Source of the DNA: Methylosinus sp. Ce-a6
GTDB lineage: Bacteria > Pseudomonadota > Alphaproteobacteria > Rhizobiales > Beijerinckiaceae
Direction of reading: 5' to 3'
Length of the DNA stretch: 64,000 nt
Assembly (NCBI RefSeq): GCF_009811655.1
Contig: NZ_BGJX01000004.1
Location: forward strand, 155,389 to 219,388
In this document: positions 8,396 to 15,849 of the stretch, piece after piece
Numbering within the stretch: position 1 is the first letter of the stretch
How the letters are laid out: every line of letters starts with the position of its first letter
Notes under the pieces: model-generated
Told to the model about the DNA's origin: nothing
Database searches by the model: none
Seen by the model: the letters and a program-made list of their open reading frames with translations, nothing else
Position numbers and translations under genes: made by a program

Positions 8396-9167
8396 ATTCA
8401 AATCCGCGCTCGGCGCGGCGGAGCGGCCGCTTTTCGGCCTCATCAATTCGGTGCCGGCGCCGCTGCTCGTCGAAATGCTGGGTTATGCGGGCTACGACTT
8501 CGTCGTCATCGATCAGGAGCACGCGGCTCCGAACCCGGAGACGCTCGAGAATCTGATCCGCGCCGCCGAGTGCTCACGGGTGACCCCATTGGTGCGCATG
8601 CCTGGCGCGGCCCCGGACGCCATCCTGCGCGCGCTCGACGCCGGCGCGCAGGGCGTGGTCATCCCGCATGTGCGCAATGCCGACGAGGCGCGGACGGCCG
8701 TGCGCGCCAGCCGCTACCATCCGTTCGGCGAGCGCGGAATCTCCGGCGGGCGCACGACCGGCTTCGGCAGCTCGGCCCTCCCCGATTACTTCGCGCTCGC
8801 CAACGCCGAGATCCTCGTGGCGGTGATGATCGAGGACCGCGAGGGCGTGGGGGCGATCGACGACATCGTCGCGGTCCCCGGCATCGATCTCGTGATCGAG
8901 GGAGCGATCGATCTGTCGCAATCTTATGGCGCGCCGGCGCAAGCCCAGCATCCCGACGTCTTGGCCGCCGTGGCTCATGTCGCGGCGCGCTGCCGGGCGG
9001 CCGGCGTGCCGTTTTGCGCCGTGCCGCGCGTGGACGGCCAGCTCGAGGCCTGGCTGGAACGGGGTGTTCACACGTTCCTGATCGGCGACGACAGGGGCGT
9101 GGCCTTTCGAGCCCTGAAGGCCCACGTCGCAGGATTGCGCCAGCGGGCGGGGACGAGACGCGCATAA
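8379..9167 (+). CDS. HpcH/HpaI-family aldolase, SbnG-like citrate synthase
   Basis: A 262-residue class II aldolase, close to the length of SbnG, which makes citrate from oxaloacetate and acetyl-CoA for staphyloferrin B. The family landmarks are VVIDQEHA (42-49), Arg73 in LVRMP, the metal ligand Glu152 in VMIEDREG and Asp178 in IEGAIDLS. Their spacing agrees with the Arg, Glu and Asp active-site residues of SbnG, shifted by one position. The ATG at 8379 is preceded by CAGGAGG (8366-8372) and is coupled to the decarboxylase. Having a dedicated citrate source lets the operon work independently of the TCA cycle. Another aldol substrate cannot be excluded, but the cluster context makes citrate the best guess. 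Confidence 0.85.
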   Translation: MLRRNEFKSALGAAERPLFGLINSVPAPLLVEMLGYAGYDFVVIDQEHAAPNPETLENLIRAAECSRVTPLVRMPGAAPDAILRALDAGAQGVVIPHVRNADEARTAVRASRYHPFGERGISGGRTTGFGSSALPDYFALANAEILVAVMIEDREGVGAIDDIVAVPGIDLVIEGAIDLSQSYGAPAQAQHPDVLAAVAHVAARCRAAGVPFCAVPRVDGQLEAWLERGVHTFLIGDDRGVAFRALKAHVAGLRQRAGTRRA

Positions 9168-9171
9168 TGTG

Positions 9172-9560
9172 TAGCGGGCTGCCTGCGGTCCAGCGCGTGG
9201 ATCTGGCTCTTCTCGTCGATGGAGACGACGACGGCGTGAGCCGGAGGGTTTAAATCTTCTCCGCGAATTTCAGATCGTTCGAACGCTTGAACGCGCGGAT
9301 GCGATGCGGCTGGGGCCGATGCTCCTCCCAGAGGCGCCGCACCGTTCCGCAGCGAAATCCCCCCGATCTTCGCCATGGCGCGGCCCGTCCGCTTGCGGGT
9401 CTTGTCGCGCAACAGGCCGTCGACGCCTTCTTCGGCATAACGCTGCCGCCAGCGCCAGACCGCCGGACGGCTGAGCCCGGCGCGCCGGGCGACTTGCAGG
9501 ACAGGTCCCTTGCGGGTGCGGCGCAAACTGCATAACATCGCCAGCGGCGACAGCAATCAA
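9172..9560 (-). mobile_element. Decayed IS630-family transposase fragment
   Basis: Read on the minus strand, the stretch encodes pieces of an IS630-type transposase in two alternating frames: a helix-turn-helix segment (ARRAGLSRPAVWRWRQRYAE), the linker GVDGLLRDKTRKRTGRAM, a shifted piece (EEHRPQPHRIRAFKRSNDLK), and then the first catalytic Asp region SIDEKSQIHALDRRQP. At least two frame changes and an internal deletion separate these parts, and the rest of the catalytic domain (second Asp and Glu) is missing after about 9172. It cannot be active. It begins five bases after the siderophore operon ends and fills the gap to the next gene. No terminal inverted repeats were found. Confidence 0.8.
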
Positions 9561-9693
9561 CTATTTGATTTTTCAAGGCTTACGCACCCGCCCGTCGCCT
9601 CCTGCCCGGCCGTTCGCATCAGAACCGACGACACCATCACGATCCGATTTATTGCGAGAGCTTCGACACGTCCGAACGCAGCACGGAGGCGAC

Positions 9694-10743
9694 ATGCAAA
9701 ATCGACAAATTTTCGGTTTGATCCTGCTCGCCGGCATGATCGGGCTGGGCGCCGTCGTCATCAGCCCGTTCTGGGCGCCGCTCGCCTGGGCCGCCATTCT
9801 CGCGCACGCGACCGACGCCGCCTATCGCCGCAGTCTTCGCCTCTGCGGACAGCGGCGCAATCTCGCCGCCGCGATCACGACGATCCTGTTGATCGTCCTC
9901 ATCGTCGTTCCGGTGTCACTGCTGCTGGTCGATCTGCAGAGCGAACTGGTCGGCGCCTATCGCGACCTCTCGACGAAATACGCCGACGAGCCGCTTGTCC
10001 TGCCCGAGACGATCAGGCGCCTGCCGGTGATCGGCGCTCTGCTGAACGACGCATTGAACGACGTCGTGAACAATCCAGAGCTGCGCAAGCAGCAGCTCAA
10101 CGAATGGCTGGAGCCCTGGATGCGGCAGCTCGCGGGAATCGTCGGCGCGGTCGGCCGCAGCGTCGCGCAATTCGGGGTCACGGCGATCGCATTGTTCTTC
10201 TTCTATCGCGACGGCGACCTCATGCTCGAGCAGATCCGCGCCGGAATGCGCAAGGTCGTGGGGGAAACGGCGGATCAATATTTCCGAGCGGTCGAGACGA
10301 CGTCGAACGCCGTGGTTTCAGGCCTGATCGTCAGCGCGCTGGCGCAAGGGTTCATCGCCGGCCTCGGCTATGCGTTCATCGGCGCCGGGCCGCCCGTTCT
10401 GCTCGGCGCGCTGACGGCGCTGACCGCGCTGATCCCCTTCGTCGGAACCGTGGCGATCTGGGGACCGGTCGGCGTCTGGCTGCTTCTCTCCGATCGGATC
10501 GGGGCCGGACTGGGATTGCTCGCCTGGGGCGCGCTCATCGTCAATCCGACCGATAATATTCTCAAGCCGCTGCTGATCAGCAGCGCCGCCGATATTCCAC
10601 TCGTCATCGTCTTTCTCGGCGTGATGGGCGGCCTGCTCACCTTCGGCTTCGTCGGATTGTTTCTCGGCCCGCTCATTCTCGCCGTGCTGCTCGCCGTCTG
10701 GCGGGAATGGCTGGAAGCAAAAGCTCCCGAAGCGGAGCGCTGA
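9694..10743 (+). CDS. AI-2E/PerM-family membrane permease
   Basis: A 349-residue protein with the layout of the PerM (UPF0118, AI-2E transporter) family: two N-terminal helices (about 5-40), one more at about 70-90, a soluble stretch with the EPLVLPETIRRLPVIG region, and a C-terminal cluster of helices containing VSGLIVSALAQGFIAGLGY and the late NPTDNILKPLLI and LGPL motifs. Family members include exporters and Na+/H+ antiporters; the substrate cannot be told. The ATG at 9694 follows CGGAGG at 9684-9689, so the 43 upstream codons of the longer frame, which read low-complexity arginine/proline, were left out. It stands alone between the IS remnant and the convergent min operon. Confidence 0.85.
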   Translation: MQNRQIFGLILLAGMIGLGAVVISPFWAPLAWAAILAHATDAAYRRSLRLCGQRRNLAAAITTILLIVLIVVPVSLLLVDLQSELVGAYRDLSTKYADEPLVLPETIRRLPVIGALLNDALNDVVNNPELRKQQLNEWLEPWMRQLAGIVGAVGRSVAQFGVTAIALFFFYRDGDLMLEQIRAGMRKVVGETADQYFRAVETTSNAVVSGLIVSALAQGFIAGLGYAFIGAGPPVLLGALTALTALIPFVGTVAIWGPVGVWLLLSDRIGAGLGLLAWGALIVNPTDNILKPLLISSAADIPLVIVFLGVMGGLLTFGFVGLFLGPLILAVLLAVWREWLEAKAPEAER

Positions 10744-10759
10744 CCCCCGCAGCGGCGCC

Positions 10760-11041
10760 TCACGCCGCCGCGTCGGAAAGCCCGCCGCGCGCCGAGGCGC
10801 TCGTCGAGATCTCGATGTCGATCTCGAGCAGAGACACTTTGTCGCCTTCTCGCAGCTTGATCTCCACTTTCTCCGGGTCGATCTCGATATGTTTGGAGAC
10901 CGCGGCGAGCACTTCCCTGTGCAAGAGCGCGACGAGATTGGAATTGGAGACCGACGCGCGCTCATGCGCGAGAAGGATTTGCAGGCGCTCGCGGGCGACC
11001 GGAGCGGATCCTCGGCGATTGAAGAAATCGAAGAGTTTCAT
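10760..11041 (-). CDS. minE: Cell division topological specificity factor MinE
   Basis: A 93-residue protein starting MKLFDFFNRR (membrane-targeting helix), then ARERLQILLAHERA, the MinD-contact helix, and a C-terminal dimer domain with the KVEIKLREGD strand. MinE stimulates MinD ATPase at the membrane and drives MinC away from midcell. Its start overlaps the minD stop as ATGA, so it is the last gene of minCDE. The upstream in-frame Met at 11119 lies inside minD and was rejected. Confidence 0.96.
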   Translation of the reverse strand: MKLFDFFNRRGSAPVARERLQILLAHERASVSNSNLVALLHREVLAAVSKHIEIDPEKVEIKLREGDKVSLLEIDIEISTSASARGGLSDAAA

Positions 11042-11853
11042 GCCGCCCTCCGACCAAAGAGCCTGACGAGAAGTCCTTTCTTGTCTGACGGGATCTCCAT
11101 CGGCACCTCCACGCCGCACAGGCGTCGCGCCGCATCGGCGTAAGCGCGCGACGGCGCGCTCACGCCACTGTGAAGCGTGACAGGCGTCCCGACATTCGAG
11201 GCGCGCAGAACCTCTTCGCTCTCGGGAATGACGCCGAGCAGCGGGATCGACAGAATTTCCAGCACATCCTCGACGTTCAGCATCTCGCCGCGCGCCGCGC
11301 GGCCCGCGTCGTAGCGCGTCAGCAGCAGATGCTTCTCCATGCGTCCGCCATTCTCGGCGATCTCGGTCTTGGCGTCGAGAAGTCCGATGATGCGGTCGGA
11401 ATCGCGCACGGAAGAGACTTCCGGATTGGCGACGACGACGGCCACATCGGCGAAGCGCATGGCGAGCGTCGCGCCGCGCTCTATGCCGGCCGGGCTGTCG
11501 CAGACGATCCAGTCGAAGCGCTCGCGCAATTCGTCGATGACGCGGCGCACGCCGTCTTCGGTCAGAGCGTCCTTGTCCCTGGTCTGGGAGGCCGCGAGCA
11601 GATAGAGATTGTCGAGCCGCTTGTCGCGAATGAGCGCCTGATGCAGCTTGGCGTCGCCCTGCGCGACATTGATGAGATCATAGACGACCCGCCGCTCGGC
11701 GCCCATGACGAGATCGAGATTGCGCAGACCGACGTCGAAGTCCACGACGGCGACCTTGTGGTTCGACTGAGCGAGCGCCGCGCCGAGCGCCGCGGTCGAC
11801 GTCGTCTTGCCGACGCCGCCCTTGCCGGAAGTGACGACCAATATTTTGGGCAT
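11038..11853 (-). CDS. minD: Septum site-determining ATPase MinD
   Basis: A 271-residue ParA-family ATPase with the deviant Walker A KGGVGKTT at residues 11-18, including the signature lysine, DFDVGLRNLDL in switch I, and DSPAGIERG in switch II/Walker B. The C-terminal KKGLLVRLFGRR is the amphipathic membrane-targeting helix. It recruits MinC to the membrane in its ATP form and is released by MinE. It lies between minC (15-base gap) and minE (overlap) in a standard min operon. Confidence 0.97.
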   Translation of the reverse strand: MPKILVVTSGKGGVGKTTSTAALGAALAQSNHKVAVVDFDVGLRNLDLVMGAERRVVYDLINVAQGDAKLHQALIRDKRLDNLYLLAASQTRDKDALTEDGVRRVIDELRERFDWIVCDSPAGIERGATLAMRFADVAVVVANPEVSSVRDSDRIIGLLDAKTEIAENGGRMEKHLLLTRYDAGRAARGEMLNVEDVLEILSIPLLGVIPESEEVLRASNVGTPVTLHSGVSAPSRAYADAARRLCGVEVPMEIPSDKKGLLVRLFGRRAA

Positions 11854-11868
11854 TTTTTACCGTCCCTC

Positions 11869-12651
11869 TCAGTCGAGCTTGGTTATTTTGATCGTTTCGT
11901 CCTCGAGCCGGGCGTGGACCGCTCGGCCGCGCACCTCGTCTCGAATTTCATCGGCGGTCATGTAGTAACCGCCGACGGCGAGAAGCTCCGCCTCCAGGCG
12001 GCGGCAGAAGATGCGTGCGCGCGTTTCGCCATAGGCGCCGGCCATGATGCGCCCGCGCACGGTTCCATAGACATGGACGGAGCCGCCGGCGACGACATCG
12101 GCGCCCGAGGAGACCGAGCCGATCACGATCACGTCGCCGTCCGGATGAAAGATCGATTGACCCGAGCGCACCGGCGTTTCCACGACGAGCGGAGAGGCGT
12201 TTCTCTCCGGGACCGGATCGACGAGCTGCTCTTCGGCGTTCCCGCCCCCGCCGCCGAGCGTCTGCGCGATCTCCTCGAAAGCCGCCCGCTCGCCCGGCGT
12301 CAGTGGCGCGACCTCCTCGTCGCCCGCGGCGACAATATCGGGGGAGATGGAGCGGCCATTGGTGAGAATCGGCGGCAGCTCGTCGCAAGCCCAGGAGGGT
12401 TCGACGCCGGTCAATCCCATGATGCGGACGCCGCGCCCGGAAAGCTGATCGACGAGCTCCGCCACACTGTCGCGATCGAGGCCGAGCTTGGCGACGTCGA
12501 TGACGATCGCCTTACGCGAGAAGAATGCGGGAGAGCGTTCGAGGCAGGCGTCGATCCGCTCGAACCATCCGGCGATCGGCGCCTCCGGCTCGAGCGCCAG
12601 CACCGGAAAGGATCGGCCGCGAAAACGAATGTGAGTGGAAGTGTGTGTCAA
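11869..12651 (-). CDS. minC: Septum site-determining protein MinC
   Basis: A 260-residue FtsZ inhibitor. The N-terminal half holds the FtsZ-inhibiting domain; a proline/glycine-rich linker near the middle leads to the C-terminal beta-helix with repeated glycines (GDVIVIGSVSSGADVVAGGS and VHVYGTVRGRIMAG), which binds MinD. It is the first gene of minCDE. The 288 bases upstream separate it from a divergent gene and include an AT-rich GTTAAC/TTAAATTACTTAAAG stretch that could carry its promoter. Confidence 0.95.
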   Translation of the reverse strand: MTHTSTHIRFRGRSFPVLALEPEAPIAGWFERIDACLERSPAFFSRKAIVIDVAKLGLDRDSVAELVDQLSGRGVRIMGLTGVEPSWACDELPPILTNGRSISPDIVAAGDEEVAPLTPGERAAFEEIAQTLGGGGGNAEEQLVDPVPERNASPLVVETPVRSGQSIFHPDGDVIVIGSVSSGADVVAGGSVHVYGTVRGRIMAGAYGETRARIFCRRLEAELLAVGGYYMTADEIRDEVRGRAVHARLEDETIKITKLD

Positions 12652-12939
12652 CGTCGGACTCGCTCGAGATGCGGCCTCATTTCACGTCGACATGGTTAAC
12701 AATGCGTTAAATTACTTAAAGGTAAATGCGGCGCCTTCGGCTTCGAGAAAGTTTGCATGGGCGCCCGGCGCCGACACGAATGCGAGCGCGTAAGTCGGGT
12801 CGGGCCGCCTCACTCCCGCGCGGTCTCGATCTCGTCGAGGAGAAAAACCATCCCGACGGAAAAAAGCGCTTGTCCGCGCTACGCCCTCGAGGATATATCT
12901 ATTTTACTAGTTTATTACTAGATTTATGGAGATCAGCCG
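12652..12939. other. Divergent intergenic region between minC and the MBL gene
   Basis: This 288-base stretch has no credible gene. Its left part (about 12694-12725) is AT-rich and probably serves minC. Its right part (12891-12930) is AT-rich with the repeated heptamer described in a separate entry and probably serves the rightward redox genes. Confidence 0.6.
12897..12923. promoter_or_regulatory. Candidate operator: paired TTACTAG repeats inside a dyad
   Basis: TTACTAG occurs at 12904-12910 and again at 12915-12921, so the copies are 11 bases apart, about one helical turn. They are enclosed by ATCTA (12897-12901) and TAGAT (12919-12923), giving partial dyad symmetry. The site is 17 bases upstream of the ATG at 12940, where a repressor could block transcription of the MBL/soxCD genes. 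This is a pattern-based suggestion; no regulator gene is adjacent. Confidence 0.35.
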
Positions 12940-13866
12940 ATGCGCAAAGTCGCCCGCACCTCCCTCGCCCTCGTTGCGAGCGTTTTCGCTTTCGCGGCGG
13001 TTGCGCAACAGCGCCCCGACTTCGGCAAGGTCGAGATCAAGACGACCCGGCTCGCCGATGATTTCTATGTTCTCGAGGGCCAAGGCGGCGCGATCAGCGT
13101 GCTGACCGGCCCCGAAGGCGTGCTGCTCGTCGATTCCCAATTCGCCCCCCTCACCGACAAGGTCGTCGAAGCGATCAAGAGGGTTTCGGACAAGCCGATC
13201 CGCTTCCTCGTCGACACCCATGTGCATGGCGACCATGTCGGCGGCAATGAGAATTTCGCCAAGCTCGGCGCGCTCGTCTTCGCCCGCGACCAGCTGCGCG
13301 CGCGTCTCCAAAATCCGAACCCGGCCCCGGACGGAACGCCGGGCAAGCCCGCCGCCGCCCAGGCTCTGCCGGTGGTGACCTATGACAATCAAGTCACCAT
13401 CCATCTCAATGGCGAGCATGTGCGCCTGATCCCGATCCGCAACGCCCATACCGACGGCGACACGCTCGTCTATTTTCCCGAGCACGACATTCTCGCGGTC
13501 GGCGATTATTTCCGCAGCACGGGCTATCCGGTCGTCGATCTCGACAATGGCGGCACGCTCGCCGGAATCATCGACGGTCTCGGCGCCACGATCGGCCGCG
13601 CGGGCCCCAACACCAAGGTGGTCCCCGGCCATGGAGCGATCGTCGACCGCAACGCGCTCATCGCCCAGCGCGATCTGATCGTCGCCGTGCGCGACAAGGT
13701 GGCGGGGCTCATCGACCAGGGCAAGACGCTCGAAGAGACGATCGCCGCCAAGCCGACCGCGGAATTCGACTCCAAAGCGCCGAACGCGGAACAGACCTCC
13801 GAACGCTTCGTCAAATGGCTCTACGCCGAGGTCAAGGCGGCCAAGACCAAGACGGCCGCGCGCTGA
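12940..13866 (+). CDS. Secreted metallo-beta-lactamase-fold hydrolase
   Basis: A 308-residue protein with a Sec signal peptide (KVARTSLALVASVFAFAAVAQ, cleavage near residue 22) and an MBL-fold metal site, DTHVHGDHVGG with His94, His96, Asp98 and His99, a later NAHTDGDT, and VVPGHGAIVD. It is therefore periplasmic and probably dinuclear zinc or iron. Family members include lactonases, class B3-like lactamases and SoxH-like proteins seen near sulfur oxidation genes. The next gene on the same strand, soxC, begins 12 bases later, so a link to sulfur chemistry is plausible. The actual substrate is unknown. Confidence 0.85.
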   Translation: MRKVARTSLALVASVFAFAAVAQQRPDFGKVEIKTTRLADDFYVLEGQGGAISVLTGPEGVLLVDSQFAPLTDKVVEAIKRVSDKPIRFLVDTHVHGDHVGGNENFAKLGALVFARDQLRARLQNPNPAPDGTPGKPAAAQALPVVTYDNQVTIHLNGEHVRLIPIRNAHTDGDTLVYFPEHDILAVGDYFRSTGYPVVDLDNGGTLAGIIDGLGATIGRAGPNTKVVPGHGAIVDRNALIAQRDLIVAVRDKVAGLIDQGKTLEETIAAKPTAEFDSKAPNAEQTSERFVKWLYAEVKAAKTKTAAR

Positions 13867-13878
13867 CGGTCGAGAGCA

Positions 13879-15153
13879 ATGAAGCGTCGACAGCGGGCGG
13901 ATCGGCCCAATGAAGAAGAGGCGGCTGGCGCCGGCCTCCTCCACCGAAGAGCGTTCATCGCCGGCGCCGGGGCGCTGGCCGGCGCCGCGACGAGCGGATC
14001 GGCCTTCGCCGAGTCGCTGGCCGTCGAGCCCTGGATGACGGGGCCGGGGTCGCCATTCACCGCCTATGGCCAACCCTCGCGCTTCGAGGCCTCCGTGGCG
14101 CGCGCCTACGCCAGTCCGCCGAACGCGCCCGGCGCCGGCGCGGCGCGCACGCCTCTGCATCGCCTTCACGGCGTGATCACGCCGAACGGTCTGCATTTCG
14201 AGCGCAGCCACAGCGGCGTGCCCGACATCGATCCGGACAAGCATCGTCTGCTGATCCATGGGCTCGTCGCGCGTCCGCTCGTCTTCTCGTTGGAGAGCCT
14301 CGCGCGCTATCCGATGGAGTCGCGCATCGCTTTCATCGAATGCGGAGGCAATAGCGCGGCGCTCAATCAGCCTGAACCCGTCAAGGCGAATGTGCAGACG
14401 CTGCACGGCCTCCTCTCCTGCGCCGAATGGACCGGCGTGCGCCTGTCGACGCTTCTCGACGAGGTCGGCGTCGATTCCGCAGCGCGCTTCGTACTCGCCG
14501 AAGGCGGCGATGCGGCCAGCATGAGCCGCAGCGTTCCGCTCGCCAAGGCGATGGACGACGCGCTGATCGCTCTCTACCAGAATGGCGAGCGCATTCGCCC
14601 CTCCAACGGCTATCCTATGCGGCTGCTGCTGCCGGGATATGAGGGCAATATGCAGGTCAAATGGCTGCGTCGGCTGAAGCTCGTCGCCGCGCCGGCGATG
14701 ACCAAGGACGAGACGTCGAAATATACGCTGCTGCAACCGGACGGAACCGCGTTGCAATTCGTCTTTCCGATGGAGGCGAAATCCGCCATCACCCAGCCCT
14801 CTCCCGATGCGGCGCCGCGAGAATTGGGCCTCTATGAAATTTCCGGCCTCGCCTGGTCCGGCGCGGGCCGCATCGTCAAGGTCGAAGTCTCCGCCGACGG
14901 CGGGCGCAGCTGGGCGGAAGCGCATTTGCAGGAGCCTGTGCTCTCCAAGGCTCTGACGCGCTTCCGTCTCCCCTGGCGCTGGAGCGGCGGCCCCGCCGTG
15001 CTGCAGAGCCGGGCCACAGACGAGACCGGCAATGTGCAGCCGACGCGCGACTCGCTGCTCGCGCGGCGCGGCCCCCGCGCGCTCTATCATTTCAACGCGA
15101 TCACGAGTTGGGGCGTCGCGCCCGGCGGCGAGGTTTCGCATGTCTATGCGTGA
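13879..15153 (+). CDS. soxC: Sulfane dehydrogenase molybdenum subunit SoxC
   Basis: A 424-residue molybdopterin protein of the sulfite oxidase family. It has a Tat-type signal (LLHRRAFIAGAGALAG, residues 21-35), the molybdenum-ligating Cys155 in FIECGGNSA, and a C-terminal Mo-co dimerisation domain (LYEISGLAWSGAGRI onward). The segment TPLHRLHGVITPNGLHFER is characteristic of SoxC rather than of plain sulfite dehydrogenases. With SoxD it oxidises the protein-bound sulfane sulfur in the periplasm and passes electrons to cytochrome c. It overlaps soxD by 14 bases. None of soxXYZAB is in the window, so the partner carrier must be elsewhere, or the pair acts on another sulfur compound. Confidence 0.88.
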   Translation: MKRRQRADRPNEEEAAGAGLLHRRAFIAGAGALAGAATSGSAFAESLAVEPWMTGPGSPFTAYGQPSRFEASVARAYASPPNAPGAGAARTPLHRLHGVITPNGLHFERSHSGVPDIDPDKHRLLIHGLVARPLVFSLESLARYPMESRIAFIECGGNSAALNQPEPVKANVQTLHGLLSCAEWTGVRLSTLLDEVGVDSAARFVLAEGGDAASMSRSVPLAKAMDDALIALYQNGERIRPSNGYPMRLLLPGYEGNMQVKWLRRLKLVAAPAMTKDETSKYTLLQPDGTALQFVFPMEAKSAITQPSPDAAPRELGLYEISGLAWSGAGRIVKVEVSADGGRSWAEAHLQEPVLSKALTRFRLPWRWSGGPAVLQSRATDETGNVQPTRDSLLARRGPRALYHFNAITSWGVAPGGEVSHVYA

Positions 15154-15667
15154 GGCGATCGCCGCGGCGCTGCTGGTCGCTCTCGCGGGCGCGCAAGCGC
15201 GCGCCGAGGGGCCGGCCCTCGGACGCGCGGCGAGCGCCGGCGAGATCGCCCTCTTCGACATCAGCGTCGGCCCGGACGGCGTCGGCCTGCCGCCCGGCGC
15301 CGGCGCGGCGCGCCAAGGCAGGCTCGTTTATGAAGCCCGCTGCATCGGATGCCATGGCGAGAAGGGCGAAGGCAAGCCCAATGATCGCCTCGTTGGCGGC
15401 TTCGGCACGCTGAAGGGCGGGCAGGCGGCGGTGAAGACCATCGGCAGCTATTGGCCCTACGCCACCACCGTGTTCGACTATGTGCGGCGGGCCATGCCCT
15501 TCGACGCGCCCAAATCGCTGACCGATGAGGAGGTCTACGCCGTGACCGCCTATCTTCTGCATCTCAACGGGATCGTCGGCGAAGACGTCGTCGTGAATGC
15601 GCAGACTCTGCCGAAGATCGAAATGCCGAACCGCGGCGGCTTCACGCTCTACACGCCCGGAAAGTGA
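15140..15667 (+). CDS. soxD: c-type cytochrome subunit SoxD (short, one-haem form)
   Basis: A 175-residue periplasmic cytochrome c. It has a signal peptide (MSMREAIAAALLVALAGAQARA), the SoxD-like strand LGRAASAGEIALFDISVGPDG, a haem site CIGCH (Cys68, Cys71, His72) and a likely Met119 axial ligand in RRAMPFDAP followed by SLTDEEVYAVTAYLL. It lacks the second haem domain of the long Paracoccus-type SoxD. It accepts electrons from SoxC. The ATG at 15140 lies within the end of soxC; ATG 15146 is an alternative start two codons downstream. Confidence 0.83.
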   Translation: MSMREAIAAALLVALAGAQARAEGPALGRAASAGEIALFDISVGPDGVGLPPGAGAARQGRLVYEARCIGCHGEKGEGKPNDRLVGGFGTLKGGQAAVKTIGSYWPYATTVFDYVRRAMPFDAPKSLTDEEVYAVTAYLLHLNGIVGEDVVVNAQTLPKIEMPNRGGFTLYTPGK

Positions 15668-15849
15668 GCGACGGCGGCGATTGTGGTCTACAGAGTCGCC
15701 GCATTTCGGCGCTCCCCGGCAGTTTCGATGGACATGCGAATGGCTTCGGAAGACGCGCCTCTTCGCCAAGCGCGCCGCGTGCTACGGCCTCGCGCGAATA
15801 AGGGCCCCGGATCGAGTGGTTCGGCCCTCCGACAGGAAGAGCAAAATCC

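Noticed and set aside
12907..15261. 784-codon minus-strand open frame opposite the MBL and soxC genes
   Set aside because: It is antisense to well-supported genes, contains no recognisable domain and has the Arg-rich composition typical of shadow frames in high-GC DNA.
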